Of a DNA stretch of 64,000 bases, positions 1-9,696 are shown piece by piece; the stretch's first letter is position 1; every line of letters starts with the position of its first letter. The notes beneath the pieces are model-generated. The model saw only the letters and a program-made list of their open reading frames with translations, ran no database searches and had not been told where the DNA came from. The stretch covers positions 61,715 through 125,714 of the forward strand of contig NZ_FNPX01000010.1 in assembly GCF_900107415.1 (NCBI RefSeq). The letters are read 5' to 3'. The position numbers were made by a program, and so were the translations under genes. This DNA comes from Jannaschia faecimaris (GTDB lineage Bacteria; Pseudomonadota; Alphaproteobacteria; Rhodobacterales; Rhodobacteraceae).

Positions 1-1010
1 CGCCGAGCCCGCGCGGCCAGTTGTGCAATGGGCAGGGCAGGTGTGTCGTCGATGTAGAGCGGGCAGGATTCAAGCGCCTTGGCCGCCTCGACAAAACGAC
101 GGAACTCGGCTTCGGTCATGTCGCCCTTGCGGATTTGTTCGCTGGGCACCTCGGATGCCTCCGACAGGACGCGTGCGGCAAGCTGTTCCGCTGACATTTC
201 CAGCGAATAGAAGCCCACGACACCGCCTTCGACCGCGCCATCACGCCCGTCATATGTCTTGCCGCGCTTGTAGGCTTTGGCGACGTTGAACGCGATGTTG
301 GTCGCCAGCGATGTTTTCCCCATCGACGGACGTCCCGCCAGAATCAACAGGTCCGAGCGGTGCAATCCGCCCAGCTTCTTGTCCAGGTCGATCAAACCGG
401 TCGAAGTGCCCGCCAGCCCGCCGTCGCGCTGATACGCGGCGTTCGCGACGTCGACGGCCTGTTTGATGGCGGACAGGAACGACTGAAACCCGCTCTCGGA
501 TTTGCCCTGCTCGGCCAGTTTGTAGAGCTTGGCTTCCGCATCGACGATCTGGTCTGCGGGTTCCTTTTCGACGGTCACGTCGTTGGCCTGCGCCTGAATG
601 TCCTTGCCCAACGAAATCAGCTCCCGCCGGATGGCGAGGTCATAGATCAACTGCGCGTAGTCCCGCACCGCATAGGCAGCCACGGCGGAGGCGGCGAGGG
701 TTACGAGGTATTTCGGCCCGCCAAGCGCCTTCAGCCCCTCGTCTTCCTCCAAGAATGGTTTGAGCGTCACCGGGGAGGCGAGGGCGTTCTTCTGAATCCG
801 AGCGGCGCAGATTTCATAGATGCGCGCATGAACCGGGTCGTAGAAATGGTCCGACTTGATGACACTGGCAGCGCGGTCATACAGGTCGTTGTCGGTCAGC
901 AATGCGCCTAAAAGCTGTTGTTCCGCCTCGATGTTGTGGGGAAGGCTTGCTTCGGACATGTCGTCCTGCGTTGCCGGAACACCTGAATCCATGCGTGCGA
1001 TCTCGTTCAT
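1..1010 (-). CDS. dnaB: Replicative DNA helicase DnaB (partial, 3' end outside window)
   Basis: The minus-strand reading frame begins with the ATG at 1008-1010 and runs off the left edge after about 336 codons, so the C-terminal third is missing. The DnaB N-domain signature NIEAEQQLLGALL lies near residue 20. The Walker A motif GRPSMGKT lies near residue 227, where it is found in full-length replicative helicases, followed by the SLEMS segment of the RecA-like core. The product is the hexameric helicase that unwinds DNA at the replication fork. The next gene upstream on this strand is pyrE, 317 bases away, so dnaB probably has its own promoter in that gap. Confidence 0.95.
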   Translation of the reverse strand, partial: MNEIARMDSGVPATQDDMSEASLPHNIEAEQQLLGALLTDNDLYDRAASVIKSDHFYDPVHARIYEICAARIQKNALASPVTLKPFLEEDEGLKALGGPKYLVTLAASAVAAYAVRDYAQLIYDLAIRRELISLGKDIQAQANDVTVEKEPADQIVDAEAKLYKLAEQGKSESGFQSFLSAIKQAVDVANAAYQRDGGLAGTSTGLIDLDKKLGGLHRSDLLILAGRPSMGKTSLATNIAFNVAKAYKRGKTYDGRDGAVEGGVVGFYSLEMSAEQLAARVLSEASEVPSEQIRKGDMTEAEFRRFVEAAKALESCPLYIDDTPALPIAQLAARAR

Positions 1011-1327
1011 CTCTGCTACCCCTGTTCCCCGCTTCCGGTTCTACGGCACGGGCTGGCTTTCAACAACGGCCCACACCTGTGGATAGCGGGGAATGTGTGA
1101 GCTTCGGCTCTTAAGTTTATGATTTTATGATGAAGTATATCAGAGCATCTCCGTATCGCGTCAGTGCGGCAGATTTGCGCACGAGCCCCTGCGCGCGGCC
1201 GACCCGAAAAGCGCAGCACGGCGACCGGCACGGGATCGGAGTGATGCTGTGCCGATGCGTCGAGGGCTCGAAGAATAACAGGACCGCCGTTTCCGATGGA
1301 CTTCAGGTTTTTCCACCTGACCCGGAT
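1011..1327. other. Intergenic region between pyrE and dnaB, no gene seen
   Basis: This 317-base stretch should hold the dnaB promoter on the minus strand and the end of the pyrE transcript. An AT-rich patch at 1108-1142 is the only plausible promoter area; I could not place -35 and -10 boxes at good spacing. A small inverted repeat (TCAGGT at 1303-1308, ACCTGA at 1315-1320) just past the pyrE stop may be a weak terminator. I see no tRNA-like or conserved coding signal on either strand. Confidence 0.5.
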
Positions 1328-2005
1328 TTACCCTTTGCGCGCCGCCTGCCAGGCGCGCGGATCGTTGAGGAACTCCTGCACACCCGCCAGCGTCTCGGCG
1401 TCGAAATGGCCCTGCGCCTTGGCTTCGGCCAAAACATCCCACCAAGTGCAGAGCGCGTGGAGTTGCACCCCGTGGTCGCCGAGCGTTTTTGTGATCTCCG
1501 GGAAGATGCCATAGCTGAAGATGACACCGGTGTGCGCGCAGGTCGCACCCGTTTCCCGGATGGCGTCCACAAAGGACAGCTTGCTGCCCCCATCGGTCGT
1601 CATATCTTCCACCAGCAGAACGCGCTGCCCTTCGGTCATCACGCCTTCTATTCGGGCGTTGCGGCCGTATCCCTTGGGCTTTTTGCGCACATACGTCATA
1701 GGCAGGACCAGACGCTCGGCGATCATTGCGCCGAAGGGGATGCCCGCCGTCTCGCCGCCGGCGACGTTGTCGAAGGCTTCGAACCCGGCTTCGCGCATGA
1801 CCGTTACGGCCAGAAAATCCATCAGCGTCGAGCGGATACGCGGAAAGCTTATCAGTTTGCGGCAGTCAATGTAGGTCGGGCTGGGCAGGCCGGAGGCCAG
1901 CGTGAACGGCTCTCGCGAATTGAAGTGTACGGCCTCGACTTCCAACAGGGCGCGGGCCGTCAGGCGGGCGATTTCATCCTTGGGCGGAAAGGAAGTGGGG
2001 ATCAT
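1328..2005 (-). CDS. pyrE: Orotate phosphoribosyltransferase
   Basis: This is a 225-residue protein of the type I phosphoribosyltransferase family. It joins orotate to PRPP to make OMP, the fifth step of pyrimidine synthesis, in the cytoplasm. The PRPP-binding loop reads [13 protein letters not shown] at residues 129-141, and the substrate-side segment [17 protein letters not shown] is at 34-50. The open frame extends far upstream, but the chosen ATG (2003-2005) overlaps the pyrC stop in an ATGA arrangement and gives the normal family length. It is translationally coupled to pyrC. Confidence 0.95.
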   Translation of the reverse strand: MIPTSFPPKDEIARLTARALLEVEAVHFNSREPFTLASGLPSPTYIDCRKLISFPRIRSTLMDFLAVTVMREAGFEAFDNVAGGETAGIPFGAMIAERLVLPMTYVRKKPKGYGRNARIEGVMTEGQRVLLVEDMTTDGGSKLSFVDAIRETGATCAHTGVIFSYGIFPEITKTLGDHGVQLHALCTWWDVLAEAKAQGHFDAETLAGVQEFLNDPRAWQAARKG

Positions 2006-3027
2006 GCGCAAGCCTCTACGTGCCAATGGATAGGGTGACCTGGGTCGAACAGGGTGACGGACTGGCCATGCGCCTCGACCCGCTCCGGAAAATTCTGGGC
2101 CAGACCCTTGGACAGGGTGATCCGGTCCGCGTTCACCGGCAGGCCATAATGCGCGGGACCGTGGAGCGATGCAAATCCTTCGAGCCGGTCCAGCGCGGTC
2201 TCTTCCTCGAAGACATGCGCCAGCAGGGGCAGCGCGTGCGTCGCGGTGAAACACCCGGCGGAACAGCACGACGATTCCTTGGCGTGCGTGGGATGCGGTG
2301 CGCTGTCGGTGCCGAGGAAGAACTGCGCATCTCCCGACGTTGCGGCCTGCCGCAGGCTTTCCTGATGCGTCGACCGCTTTAGGATTGGCAGGCAATAGAA
2401 ATGCGGGCGCATCCCTCCCGCCAACATGTCGTTTCGGTTCGCCATCAGGTGCTGAACGGTGATCGTCGCCCCCACGCCGGGATGCGCGCGAACCCAGTCA
2501 ACGGCATCGGCCGTGGTCACATGCTCCAGCGTGAGTTTCAGCTTCGGATGCGCGGTCCGCAACGGCGTCAGCACCTTGTCGAGGAACGCGGCCTCCCGGT
2601 CGAAAATGTCGATGCTGCGGTCCGTGACTTCGCCGTGCAGGCACAGCGGGACGCCCGCCTCCTCCATCGCCGCCAGTACGGGGCGCACATTCTCGAAGTT
2701 GCTGACCCCCGACGCGGAGTTCGTCGTCGCCCCCGCCGGGTAGAGCTTCACGGCGGCAATCACACCGTCCGCATGGGCCTGTACCACGTCTGCCGGATCG
2801 GTGGTCTCGGTCAAGTACAGCGTCATCAGCGGGTTCGCGAAACCAGCCGCGATCACACGCTCGCGGTAGGCGGCGGCCTGCGCCCCGGTGACCACGGGCG
2901 GCACAAGGTTGGGCATGATGATGGCGCGGTTGAAATGGCGGCTTTCCGGTGCGACCGCGCGCAGCATGTCGCCGTCGCGCAGGTGCAGGTGCCAATCGTC
3001 GGGGCGGCGGATCGTGAGCTTTTCCAT
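2002..3027 (-). CDS. pyrC: Dihydroorotase, class II (PyrC type)
   Basis: The 341-residue protein closes carbamoyl aspartate to dihydroorotate in pyrimidine synthesis. The metal-binding HLH is at residues 13-15 within [14 protein letters not shown], the carboxylated lysine is K94 in AAVKLYPAG, and the later HGE, LEHVTT and GTDSAPH motifs are present. I chose the ATG at 3025-3027: the in-frame GTG two codons upstream (3031-3033) overlaps the GGAGG ribosome binding site. The gene shares an ATGA overlap with pyrE, and only 55 bases separate it from the divergent ureD. Confidence 0.95.
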   Translation of the reverse strand: MEKLTIRRPDDWHLHLRDGDMLRAVAPESRHFNRAIIMPNLVPPVVTGAQAAAYRERVIAAGFANPLMTLYLTETTDPADVVQAHADGVIAAVKLYPAGATTNSASGVSNFENVRPVLAAMEEAGVPLCLHGEVTDRSIDIFDREAAFLDKVLTPLRTAHPKLKLTLEHVTTADAVDWVRAHPGVGATITVQHLMANRNDMLAGGMRPHFYCLPILKRSTHQESLRQAATSGDAQFFLGTDSAPHPTHAKESSCCSAGCFTATHALPLLAHVFEEETALDRLEGFASLHGPAHYGLPVNADRITLSKGLAQNFPERVEAHGQSVTLFDPGHPIHWHVEACA

Positions 3028-3082
3028 GGGCACCTCCGGTAACGCTCTTGCGGCCCCTTGGCCAGAGGGTCAGGGTGCCGGA

Positions 3083-3883
3083 ATGCTCGATCATCCCAAC
3101 ATGCAGCGCATCAGGGGCGAGGCCCGTGTGTCGCTGGGCCGCGCCGGTCTGCGCGATCTGCGGCAGGCCGGGTCGGCCAAGGCCATGCTACCGCGCGTCG
3201 ATACCGACGTGCCCGAAGTGGTGTTTCTAAATACGGCGGGCGGCGTCACCTCGGGCGACCGGCTGGACTACACGCTCAACATCGGTGCGGGTGCGCGGGC
3301 GACCGCCGGCACGCAGACCGCCGAACGGGCTTACCGCGCCACGGGTGGACCGGGGCGAATCGAAACACGGATCACGGTCAGCAGGGGCGCGCATCTGGAT
3401 TGGCTTCCTCAGGAGTTGATCGCGTTCGAAGGCTCTCATCTTGCCCGTGTAACTCAGGTCGATCTGGCGGCAGATGCCCACTTTCTGTGCGTCGACAGCG
3501 TGATTCTCGGGCGGCCCGCGCACGGTGAAATTGTCACCACCGCGCGATTGGACGACCTGCGCACAATCCGGCGGGACGGTGCGCTGTTCCATCAGGAGCA
3601 TCTGTCGCTGGGGCCGGAGACGCTGTCCGATCCGGTGGCTTTGGGCGGCGTACGCGCCCTTGCCACGTTGGTTCTGGCGGCTCCGGGAGCGGGCGACGCC
3701 CTGTCTGCTATCCGAGCCTTGCCCTCGACGGGCGGGGTCCGGCAGGCGGCCTCCGCTTGGGATGGGCGGTTGGTCGTACGCCTGATGGCCCGTGATCCGG
3801 CCCCGTTGCGCCGGGCTTTGATGTCGGCCATCGTAACGCTGCGGGGCACGCCGATGCCGCGCGTCTGGCAATCCGACGTCTGA
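3083..3883 (+). CDS. ureD: Urease accessory protein UreD
   Basis: UreD is a chaperone that, with UreF and UreG, delivers nickel to apo-urease. The 266-residue frame shows the usual family course: [13 protein letters not shown] near the N-terminus, then [39 protein letters not shown] and [12 protein letters not shown]. It opens the urease operon, 8 bases before ureA, and is divergent from pyrC. The start is uncertain between ATG 3083 and ATG 3101; neither has a strong ribosome binding site, and the frame stays open upstream into the pyrC region. Function is assigned from family similarity and context. Confidence 0.9.
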   Translation: MLDHPNMQRIRGEARVSLGRAGLRDLRQAGSAKAMLPRVDTDVPEVVFLNTAGGVTSGDRLDYTLNIGAGARATAGTQTAERAYRATGGPGRIETRITVSRGAHLDWLPQELIAFEGSHLARVTQVDLAADAHFLCVDSVILGRPAHGEIVTTARLDDLRTIRRDGALFHQEHLSLGPETLSDPVALGGVRALATLVLAAPGAGDALSAIRALPSTGGVRQAASAWDGRLVVRLMARDPAPLRRALMSAIVTLRGTPMPRVWQSDV

Positions 3884-3891
3884 GGCGATCC

Positions 3892-4212
3892 ATGAATTTG
3901 ACACCGCGTGAAAAAGACAAACTCCTGGTCAGCCTGGCGGCAATGGTCGCCCGTGGGCGGCTGGCGCGTGGGGTGAAGTTGAACCACCCTGAAGCGATTG
4001 CGCTCATTACCGATTTCGTCGTCGAGGGCGCGCGCGACGGGCGCAGCGTCGCCGACCTGATGCAGGCCGGAGCCCATGTGATTACCGCAGATCAATGCAT
4101 GGAGGGTATTCCCGAGATGATCCACGACGTGCAGGTCGAAGCGACCTTTCCCGATGGCACCAAGCTGGTGACCGTGCACCACCCGATCCGCGTGCGGGAG
4201 GTGGCGGAATGA
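3892..4212 (+). CDS. ureA: Urease gamma subunit
   Basis: The 106-residue protein is the small structural subunit of the nickel urease, which hydrolyses urea to ammonia and carbamate. It begins [20 protein letters not shown], the standard UreA N-terminus, and continues with [21 protein letters not shown] and the C-terminal VHHPI. The length is about that of the family (roughly 100). Its TGA overlaps the ureB ATG (ATGA at 4209-4212). Confidence 0.97.
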   Translation: MNLTPREKDKLLVSLAAMVARGRLARGVKLNHPEAIALITDFVVEGARDGRSVADLMQAGAHVITADQCMEGIPEMIHDVQVEATFPDGTKLVTVHHPIRVREVAE

Positions 4213-4514
4213 TTCCGGGCGAGGTTTTTGCGGTACCGGGTGATATCACCCTGAACGACGGTATCGACGCGGTGACGCTGGAGGTGTCGAACACCGGCGA
4301 CCGTCCTGTTCAGGTGGGCAGCCACTATCATTTTGCGGAAACCAACGCCGCGCTGGACTTCGATCGGGACGTGGCGCGGGGGCACCGCCTTGATATCGCC
4401 GCAGGCACGGCGATCCGATTCGAGCCGGGTCAGACGCGTCGCGTGGCCCTTGTACCGTTAGCGGGCGATCGCCGTGTCTTCGGATTCAACGGCAAGGTTC
4501 AGGGAGAGCTCTGA
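4209..4514 (+). CDS. ureB: Urease beta subunit
   Basis: The 101-residue beta subunit of urease starts [13 protein letters not shown] and carries the family segments [19 protein letters not shown] and GFNGKVQG. The in-frame track continues upstream inside ureA, but the ATG at 4209 overlapping the ureA stop is the start supported by homology. It is followed 2 bases later by a small non-urease gene, so the usual ureB-ureC adjacency is interrupted here by three inserted genes. Confidence 0.97.
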   Translation: MIPGEVFAVPGDITLNDGIDAVTLEVSNTGDRPVQVGSHYHFAETNAALDFDRDVARGHRLDIAAGTAIRFEPGQTRRVALVPLAGDRRVFGFNGKVQGEL

Positions 4515-4516
4515 CG

Positions 4517-4801
4517 GTGTTGCAGTATTTCAATTTGCATATGCGCACGGCGCAAATGCTGGTCGAAGCCCAGGGAGTCATCAACATGCGGATGATGGGC
4601 ATGGCGGGCCTTGTCCCGTCGCATGCGGACGAGGGTCTGCGGATGGTTGCCGAGAAGCATACAGTCTTCATGGAGTCGGCGCTGGCGGGCACCGGGGCGC
4701 TGCTGGCGGGCAAAACGCCTGCGCAGGCCTATGGTTTGGCCCTGACGCCGATCGGTCGGACCACGCACGCGAACTCCAAACGCCTGACCGCACCGTCATG
4801 A
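4517..4801 (+). CDS. Small conserved protein of the 'antifreeze'-annotated phasin-like family
   Basis: This is a 94-residue protein starting with GTG (4517-4519), 2 bases after the ureB stop. It reads as amphipathic helix with many Met and Ala residues (RTAQMLVEAQGVINMRMMGMAGL, then KHTVFMESALAGTGALLAGK). It resembles small helical proteins of Rhodobacteraceae often labelled 'antifreeze protein', a name I would not take literally; phasin-like helical packing is an equally plausible description. Its stop overlaps the next start (ATGA). Its role in a urease operon is unknown. Confidence 0.6.
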   Translation: MLQYFNLHMRTAQMLVEAQGVINMRMMGMAGLVPSHADEGLRMVAEKHTVFMESALAGTGALLAGKTPAQAYGLALTPIGRTTHANSKRLTAPS

Positions 4802-5235
4802 GCCCGGCGGCGCACCTTACCGTGGCCAGCGTTGCGGCGGTCGGTGGCATATGGGCCTTGCCTGCCGTAGCGCAGATGTCCCTGACCGAGGCCTGCGAAG
4901 CGGCGTCTGCTTCGGGTGTGGAATTCCGCCAATGCGCGATCGACGCCTACGACGAAGCGGATGCCGAACTGAACGAGGTTTACCGGCTGGCCATCACGCG
5001 GGCCAAGGCGTTCGACGTGGACGCAGCCGTTGAAGGACAGGCTGGGCCGCTGACGCTGGAGGAGGCGCTGCGCCGGGCGCAACGCGACTGGATCGTCTTT
5101 CGCGAAAGCGACTGCGATGCACTGGCCGTGACCTTCGGCGGGGGAACTGGTGCCATGGCGGCGGGTACGCTTTGCCGGGCCGAGAAGACCCTGGCACGTG
5201 CGCAGGCCCTTCGGTCGATGATGGCCGATTACTGA
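4798..5235 (+). CDS. LprI/DUF1311-like exported protein
   Basis: The 145-residue protein has a signal-peptide-like N-terminus (LTVASVAAVGGIWALPAVAQ) followed by a mature part with four cysteines in the pattern C..C...D.YDEADAELNEVY, then RRAQRDWIVFRESDCDA and GTLCRAEKTLARAQ. This is the layout of the LprI/DUF1311 family, some members of which inhibit lysozyme. It is predicted periplasmic. The ATG at 4798 overlaps the preceding stop. A link to urease is not known; co-transcription is inferred from spacing. Confidence 0.75.
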   Translation: MSPAAHLTVASVAAVGGIWALPAVAQMSLTEACEAASASGVEFRQCAIDAYDEADAELNEVYRLAITRAKAFDVDAAVEGQAGPLTLEEALRRAQRDWIVFRESDCDALAVTFGGGTGAMAAGTLCRAEKTLARAQALRSMMADY

Positions 5236-5314
5236 CCCAGTGTATCGCGCTTGTTGACAGCGGCCCCCGTTATGGCGCGCACTCGTCCGACCCAAACTCA
5301 GGAAAGGGTGCCCC

Positions 5315-6133
5315 ATGTGCGATATCTGCGTGATGACTGCGGTCAAAGACCGAATGCTCAGCCGTAGGGACCTGTTCCGGGGGGGATTGGCGGTCGGTGC
5401 CGCCGGGTTGACTGCGGGGGCCATGGCCAAGCCCGCGATGGCCGATGCGCATGGGTCGGTCTATGACCTGACCCACACCTATGGCCCCGACTTCCCGACC
5501 TTCTTCGGCGTGCCCGGCATTACGACGGAGCAGGCCTATAAATTCGAGTCGGACGGCTTCAACCTCTTCAACCTTTCCATCAACGAGCACACAGGCACCC
5601 ATATCGATGCGCCATTGCATTTCTCGGCAGATGGCAAGTCGGTGGACGAGATCGAGGTGGGCAACCTGGTGGTGCCGCTGTGCGTTGTTGATATCCGGGA
5701 GCGGTCGGCCTTCGACGCCGACGCCCAGCTGACGCCCGACGACCTGACCGCCTGGATCGAAGCGAACGGCGACATCCCGGATCGGGCCTGCGTCGCGATG
5801 CTGTCCGGATGGGGCGACAAGGTGGCCGAGCCGAGCTATCGCGGGCAGGACGACGCCGGCGGCCTTCACTTCCCCGGCTTCCACCCCGAGGCGACGGCGA
5901 TGCTGCTGGAAATGACCTCCGCCGCGGCCATCGCTGTCGACACGCTGCCCCTTGATCATGGCGCGTCTGCCGATTTCGCCACGCATTACGCGTGGCTGCC
6001 GGCGGGCCGATACGGGATCGAGAACCTCGCTGGGCTGGAACAGGTGCCCGCGGCTGGCGCGACCCTCATCGTGGGTGCGCCAAAGCATGCGGGCGGGTCA
6101 GGCGGGCCGGCGCGTGTCTTCGCGATGGGCTGA
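5315..6133 (+). CDS. Tat-exported cyclase family protein (kynurenine formamidase-like)
   Basis: This 272-residue protein begins with a twin-arginine signal (SRRDLFRGGLAVGAAGL near residues 16-32), so it is probably exported folded. The mature part carries the cyclase/formamidase metal motif NEHTGTHIDAPLHF and the later PLDHGASADFATH segment. The family hydrolyses amide or ring bonds, for example N-formylkynurenine; the substrate here is unknown. It lies between ureB and ureC, preceded by a 79-base gap and followed by a hairpin, so it may be its own transcription unit inside the urease operon. Confidence 0.85.
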   Translation: MCDICVMTAVKDRMLSRRDLFRGGLAVGAAGLTAGAMAKPAMADAHGSVYDLTHTYGPDFPTFFGVPGITTEQAYKFESDGFNLFNLSINEHTGTHIDAPLHFSADGKSVDEIEVGNLVVPLCVVDIRERSAFDADAQLTPDDLTAWIEANGDIPDRACVAMLSGWGDKVAEPSYRGQDDAGGLHFPGFHPEATAMLLEMTSAAAIAVDTLPLDHGASADFATHYAWLPAGRYGIENLAGLEQVPAAGATLIVGAPKHAGGSGGPARVFAMG

Positions 6134-6142
6134 GGCCGGACG

Positions 6143-6168
6143 GGGTCTCGGGGCCGCGCCCCAGACCC
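6143..6168 (+). terminator. GC-rich hairpin after the cyclase gene
   Basis: GGGTCT (6143-6148), a one-base bulge and GGGG (6150-6153) pair with CCCC (6159-6162) and AGACCC (6163-6168) around a 5-base loop. Only TT follows, with no long T run, so intrinsic termination would be partial. A TTGACA box at 6244-6249, 55 bases before ureC, may allow separate ureC transcription; its -10 partner is poor. Confidence 0.45.
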
Positions 6169-6304
6169 TTCCTGAAAATCGGTCTGGTCCTGCCTGAATT
6201 TCGGGCATTGTTCCCCCGCGTCTGCGAAAGCGCGGCTGATCGATTTGACAAGCGCGCGTCCCGCGGGGACATCTGAAAGCCCAAGTCGCCAGGAAGGTCC
6301 GCCC

Positions 6305-8014
6305 ATGTCCACCACCATCTCCCGCCGCGCCTATGCCGACATGTACGGCCCCACCACCGGCGACCGGGTCCGTCTGGCCGATACAGAGCTGTTCATCGAA
6401 GTCGAACGAGACCTCACGACCTACGGCGAAGAGGTAAAATTCGGTGGCGGCAAGGTTATCCGCGACGGCATGGGCCAGTCGCAGCGCACCCGCGCCGAAG
6501 GGGCGATGGACACGGTCATCACTAACGCGCTGATCGTGGACCACTCGGGCATCTATAAGGCCGACGTCGGTCTGCGCGACGGGCGCATCGCCGCCATCGG
6601 CAAGGCGGGCAACCCGGACACACAACCGGGCGTCGATATCGTCATCGGACCGGGAACCGAGGCCATCGCGGGCGAAGGGCGCATCCTGACGGCGGGCGGC
6701 TTCGACTGCCACATCCACTATATCTGTCCGCAACAAATCGAGGATGCGCTGCACTCCGGCCTGACCACGATGCTGGGCGGCGGCACAGGGCCCGCGCATG
6801 GGACGCTCGCCACCACCTGCACGCCGGGCGCGTGGCACATCGGGCGGATGATCCAGGCGTTTGACGCCTTCCCGATGAACCTGGCCATTTCGGGCAAGGG
6901 CAATGCGTCGCGGTCCGACGCGCTTTACGAGATGGTTGATGCCGGAGCCTGCGCGCTCAAGCTACACGAAGACTGGGGCACGACTCCGCAGGCCATCGAT
7001 ACCTGCCTGACCGTGGCCGACGAACGCGACGTGCAGGTGATGATTCACACCGACACGCTCAACGAATCCGGCTTTGTTGAGAATACCATCGCCGCCATCA
7101 GGGGCCGGACCATCCACGCCTTCCACACCGAGGGCGCGGGCGGCGGACACGCGCCCGACATCATCAAGGTCTGCGGGCTGGAGCATGTCATCCCGTCGTC
7201 GACCAACCCAACACGCCCCTATACCGTGAACACGCTGGAAGAGCATCTCGACATGCTCATGGTTTGCCACCACCTCGACAAGTCGATCCCCGAGGACGTG
7301 GCCTTCGCCGAGAGCCGAATCCGCAAGGAGACCATCGCGGCCGAAGATATCCTGCATGACATGGGGGCCATGAGCATTATCGCGTCCGACAGTCAGGCCA
7401 TGGGTCGGGTCGGCGAAGTCCTGATCCGCACTTGGCAGACCGCCGACAAGATGAAGCGCCAACGCGGGCGTCTGCCAGACGAAACCGGCGACAACGACAA
7501 CATCCGCGTGCGCCGATACATCGCCAAATACACCATCAATCCTGCCATCGCCCACGGCATCAGCCACCAGATCGGGTCGGTCGAAGTGGGCAAACGTGCC
7601 GATCTCGTCCTCTGGAACCCCGCGTTCTTTGGCGTCAAGCCCGAGATGTCCTTGATCGGCGGCACCATCGCCATGGCCCAGATGGGCGACCCCAACGCGT
7701 CGATCCCCACACCACAGCCCGTGCATTCGCGTCCCATGTGGGGGGCGTTCGGGCGTTCGGTGGAGCGGGGCGCGGTGGTCTTCGCGTCGCAATCGGCGGT
7801 GGACGCGGGACTGTCGGAGAACCTTGGGACAGCCAAGGATCTGATCGCCGTCAAGGGTACCCGCGGGATCGGCAAACGCGACATGGTGCTGAACGACGCG
7901 CTGCCCGATATCGAAGTGGACCCGGAGACCTATGAGGTCCGCGCGGACGGAGAGCTGCTGACCTGTGAACCCGCCAGCGAGTTGCCGATGGCGCAGCGGT
8001 ATTTTTTGTTTTGA
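6305..8014 (+). CDS. ureC: Urease alpha (catalytic) subunit
   Basis: The 569-residue subunit holds the dinickel centre of urease. All expected ligands are visible: H136 and H138 in CHIHYICPQ, the carbamylated lysine K219 in [10 protein letters not shown]248 in [13 protein letters not shown]274 in [12 protein letters not shown], and the flap C321-H322 in MVCHHLDKS. These are offset by two from the Klebsiella numbering. The frame extends 20 codons upstream; the start [20 protein letters not shown] (6305) matches the family. Its TGA overlaps the TTG start candidate of the following HEPN-like gene. Confidence 0.98.
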   Translation: MSTTISRRAYADMYGPTTGDRVRLADTELFIEVERDLTTYGEEVKFGGGKVIRDGMGQSQRTRAEGAMDTVITNALIVDHSGIYKADVGLRDGRIAAIGKAGNPDTQPGVDIVIGPGTEAIAGEGRILTAGGFDCHIHYICPQQIEDALHSGLTTMLGGGTGPAHGTLATTCTPGAWHIGRMIQAFDAFPMNLAISGKGNASRSDALYEMVDAGACALKLHEDWGTTPQAIDTCLTVADERDVQVMIHTDTLNESGFVENTIAAIRGRTIHAFHTEGAGGGHAPDIIKVCGLEHVIPSSTNPTRPYTVNTLEEHLDMLMVCHHLDKSIPEDVAFAESRIRKETIAAEDILHDMGAMSIIASDSQAMGRVGEVLIRTWQTADKMKRQRGRLPDETGDNDNIRVRRYIAKYTINPAIAHGISHQIGSVEVGKRADLVLWNPAFFGVKPEMSLIGGTIAMAQMGDPNASIPTPQPVHSRPMWGAFGRSVERGAVVFASQSAVDAGLSENLGTAKDLIAVKGTRGIGKRDMVLNDALPDIEVDPETYEVRADGELLTCEPASELPMAQRYFLF

Positions 8015-8634
8015 GAAACACGCATTTTGAATCATTTGAATTAATGAACTTGGCCGTCGACTACTTTGAGGCAGGTAAGTTTTTAAAGACAGCTATCGAT
8101 GAAGAAACCATCGAGCTTGACTCACCTGCAGCCATGGAACACTGCTTCGCACACTCTGCGGAACTGGCGATGAAATCGCTTTTGCTCGGGACAGTTGAAG
8201 ACTTCGATCTGAAGAAATTCGGACATGACCTCAAAAGGTTGTATCAGCGCGTCTCAGAGTTATCGGAAGCCAAGCAAGCCGCGGAATACATGGGACAAAG
8301 CCTGTCGGAATGGATCGTCGTCGTGCCGACAGATGGTCCAGTGACGCTGAACTTGCCAAGTAATGGCGAAGACATTCAAATCGGCGATCGCAATGGGATC
8401 ACTCCGGAAAACCTGTTTGACTGGTATGGCAAGTATCATTCAAGCGATGGTGGGTGGCATCGGTACGGGTATCAGCACATCGAAAAGCGTACAATAGTTT
8501 GGAGGCGAACAGCAGACCGGGAACCACGCAAAACGGAGCCGTTTATTTGGGCGCTTGAGTACTGGCTGGAGGGTTTTCTGCGTCAGATCGAGCCATCGAT
8601 AAGAAAAGCGAACGCATCGCGGATTGAGAAATGA
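8011..8634 (+). CDS. HEPN-like protein inserted between ureC and ureE
   Basis: This 207-residue protein is not a known urease component. The core [17 protein letters not shown] followed by [11 protein letters not shown] matches the helical layout of HEPN-domain proteins (a helix with H..EL..K..L, then GHDL); this is a weak resemblance, not a firm family call. Base composition is visibly lower in GC than ureC and ureE, suggesting acquisition. It is fused into the operon: a TTG start at 8011 overlaps the ureC stop, and its TGA overlaps the ureE ATG (8631-8634). ATG 8044 ([12 protein letters not shown]) is an alternative start. No RX4-6H RNase motif is obvious. Confidence 0.7.
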   Translation: MRNTHFESFELMNLAVDYFEAGKFLKTAIDEETIELDSPAAMEHCFAHSAELAMKSLLLGTVEDFDLKKFGHDLKRLYQRVSELSEAKQAAEYMGQSLSEWIVVVPTDGPVTLNLPSNGEDIQIGDRNGITPENLFDWYGKYHSSDGGWHRYGYQHIEKRTIVWRRTADREPRKTEPFIWALEYWLEGFLRQIEPSIRKANASRIEK

Positions 8635-9089
8635 CCCAACTCCTCACCCACCTCCATCACCCCACCGACACGATCCGCCTCGATTACGATGCGCGGTTGG
8701 TGCGTCGCAAACGGCTGGTGACCGAGGCGGGCAGGGCGGTGATGCTGGACCTGCCGACGCTGACGGACCTCAGCCATCACGCGGGCCTGCGCCTTGAGGA
8801 CGGAACCGAGATCGCGCTGGAGGCAGCCCCCGAACCTGTCCTGGTCATTCGGGGTGACCTGCCGCGTCTGGCCTGGCACATCGGCAATCGCCACACGCCC
8901 TGCCAGGTCGAAGTCGATCACCTGATCATTCGCGACGATCACGTCCTTAAGGGTATGTTGGAGGGCCTTGGAGCAGGGATCACCCCCGACACGCGCCCCT
9001 TCCACCCCGAGGGCGGGGCTTATGGCCACGGGCGTACGATGGGGCACGATCACGGCCCGCATGATCACGACCACACTCATGACCACTGA
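8631..9089 (+). CDS. ureE: Urease accessory nickel chaperone UreE
   Basis: UreE binds nickel and hands it to the UreDFG complex. The 152-residue protein has the metal-site segment LAWHIGNRHTPCQVE and the RDDHVLKGMLEGLGA region typical of the family, and ends in a histidine-rich tail ([14 protein letters not shown]) suited to nickel storage. The ATG overlaps the stop of the HEPN-like gene, and the 3' end overlaps ureF by 11 bases. Confidence 0.96.
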   Translation: MTQLLTHLHHPTDTIRLDYDARLVRRKRLVTEAGRAVMLDLPTLTDLSHHAGLRLEDGTEIALEAAPEPVLVIRGDLPRLAWHIGNRHTPCQVEVDHLIIRDDHVLKGMLEGLGAGITPDTRPFHPEGGAYGHGRTMGHDHGPHDHDHTHDH

Positions 9090-9696
9090 TCTTCTACGCC
9101 TGACGCAATGGTTGTCCCCGGCGTTCCCCGTCTCGGGTTATGCCTATTCCCATGGGCTGGAGACGGCGATGGCCGAGGGGCGCGTGACCGATGCTGCCTC
9201 GACCGCCGCTTGGGTGCGCACCGTCCTGACCAGCGGGACCGGTCCGCTGGATGTCTGGGCGATCCGACGTGTCATGGGCGGTGCCGACCCGGAGGAGGTC
9301 GCCGCGACCCTGCGCGCCCGCGCGGGCAGTGCCGAACGCTGGCAGGAAACCCGCGATCAGGGCGCGGCATTCTGCGACGTCACCAACGCGATGGGGGAGG
9401 TGCCACTCTCGGACCTGCCGTTGCCCGTAGCCCTTGGGGTGCGCGCCCGCGGCATGGACGCGGGCATCGTCGCGCAACTTTATCTTCAGGCCTTCGCGGG
9501 GCAGATGGTCTCGGCGGCAACGCGCTTCCTGCCCCTGGGTCAGCGTGCGGCGCAGACATTGCTGCGCGATCTGCACCCCGCCATCGCCGCCGTCGCCGAA
9601 CGCAACGACACCGACCCACCCGGCAGCGCCGCCGCCTTGGCCGAATTGGACGCCATGGCGCATGAGGCCCTTCAACCGAGGATTTTCCGCACATGA
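9079..9696 (+). CDS. ureF: Urease accessory protein UreF
   Basis: UreF is the GTPase-modulating partner in urease activation. The 205-residue protein begins [20 protein letters not shown] and continues [14 protein letters not shown], both family signatures, with the conserved ETRDQGAAF and later [23 protein letters not shown] chose ATG 9079 inside the end of ureE rather than the upstream in-frame starts because it matches the family N-terminus. It has an ATGA overlap with ureG. Confidence 0.95.
   Translation: MTTDLLRLTQWLSPAFPVSGYAYSHGLETAMAEGRVTDAASTAAWVRTVLTSGTGPLDVWAIRRVMGGADPEEVAATLRARAGSAERWQETRDQGAAFCDVTNAMGEVPLSDLPLPVALGVRARGMDAGIVAQLYLQAFAGQMVSAATRFLPLGQRAAQTLLRDLHPAIAAVAERNDTDPPGSAAALAELDAMAHEALQPRIFRT

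Noticed and set aside
5254..5259. TTGACA as a -35 box for the cyclase gene
   Set aside because: No acceptable -10 box lies at 16-18 bases spacing.
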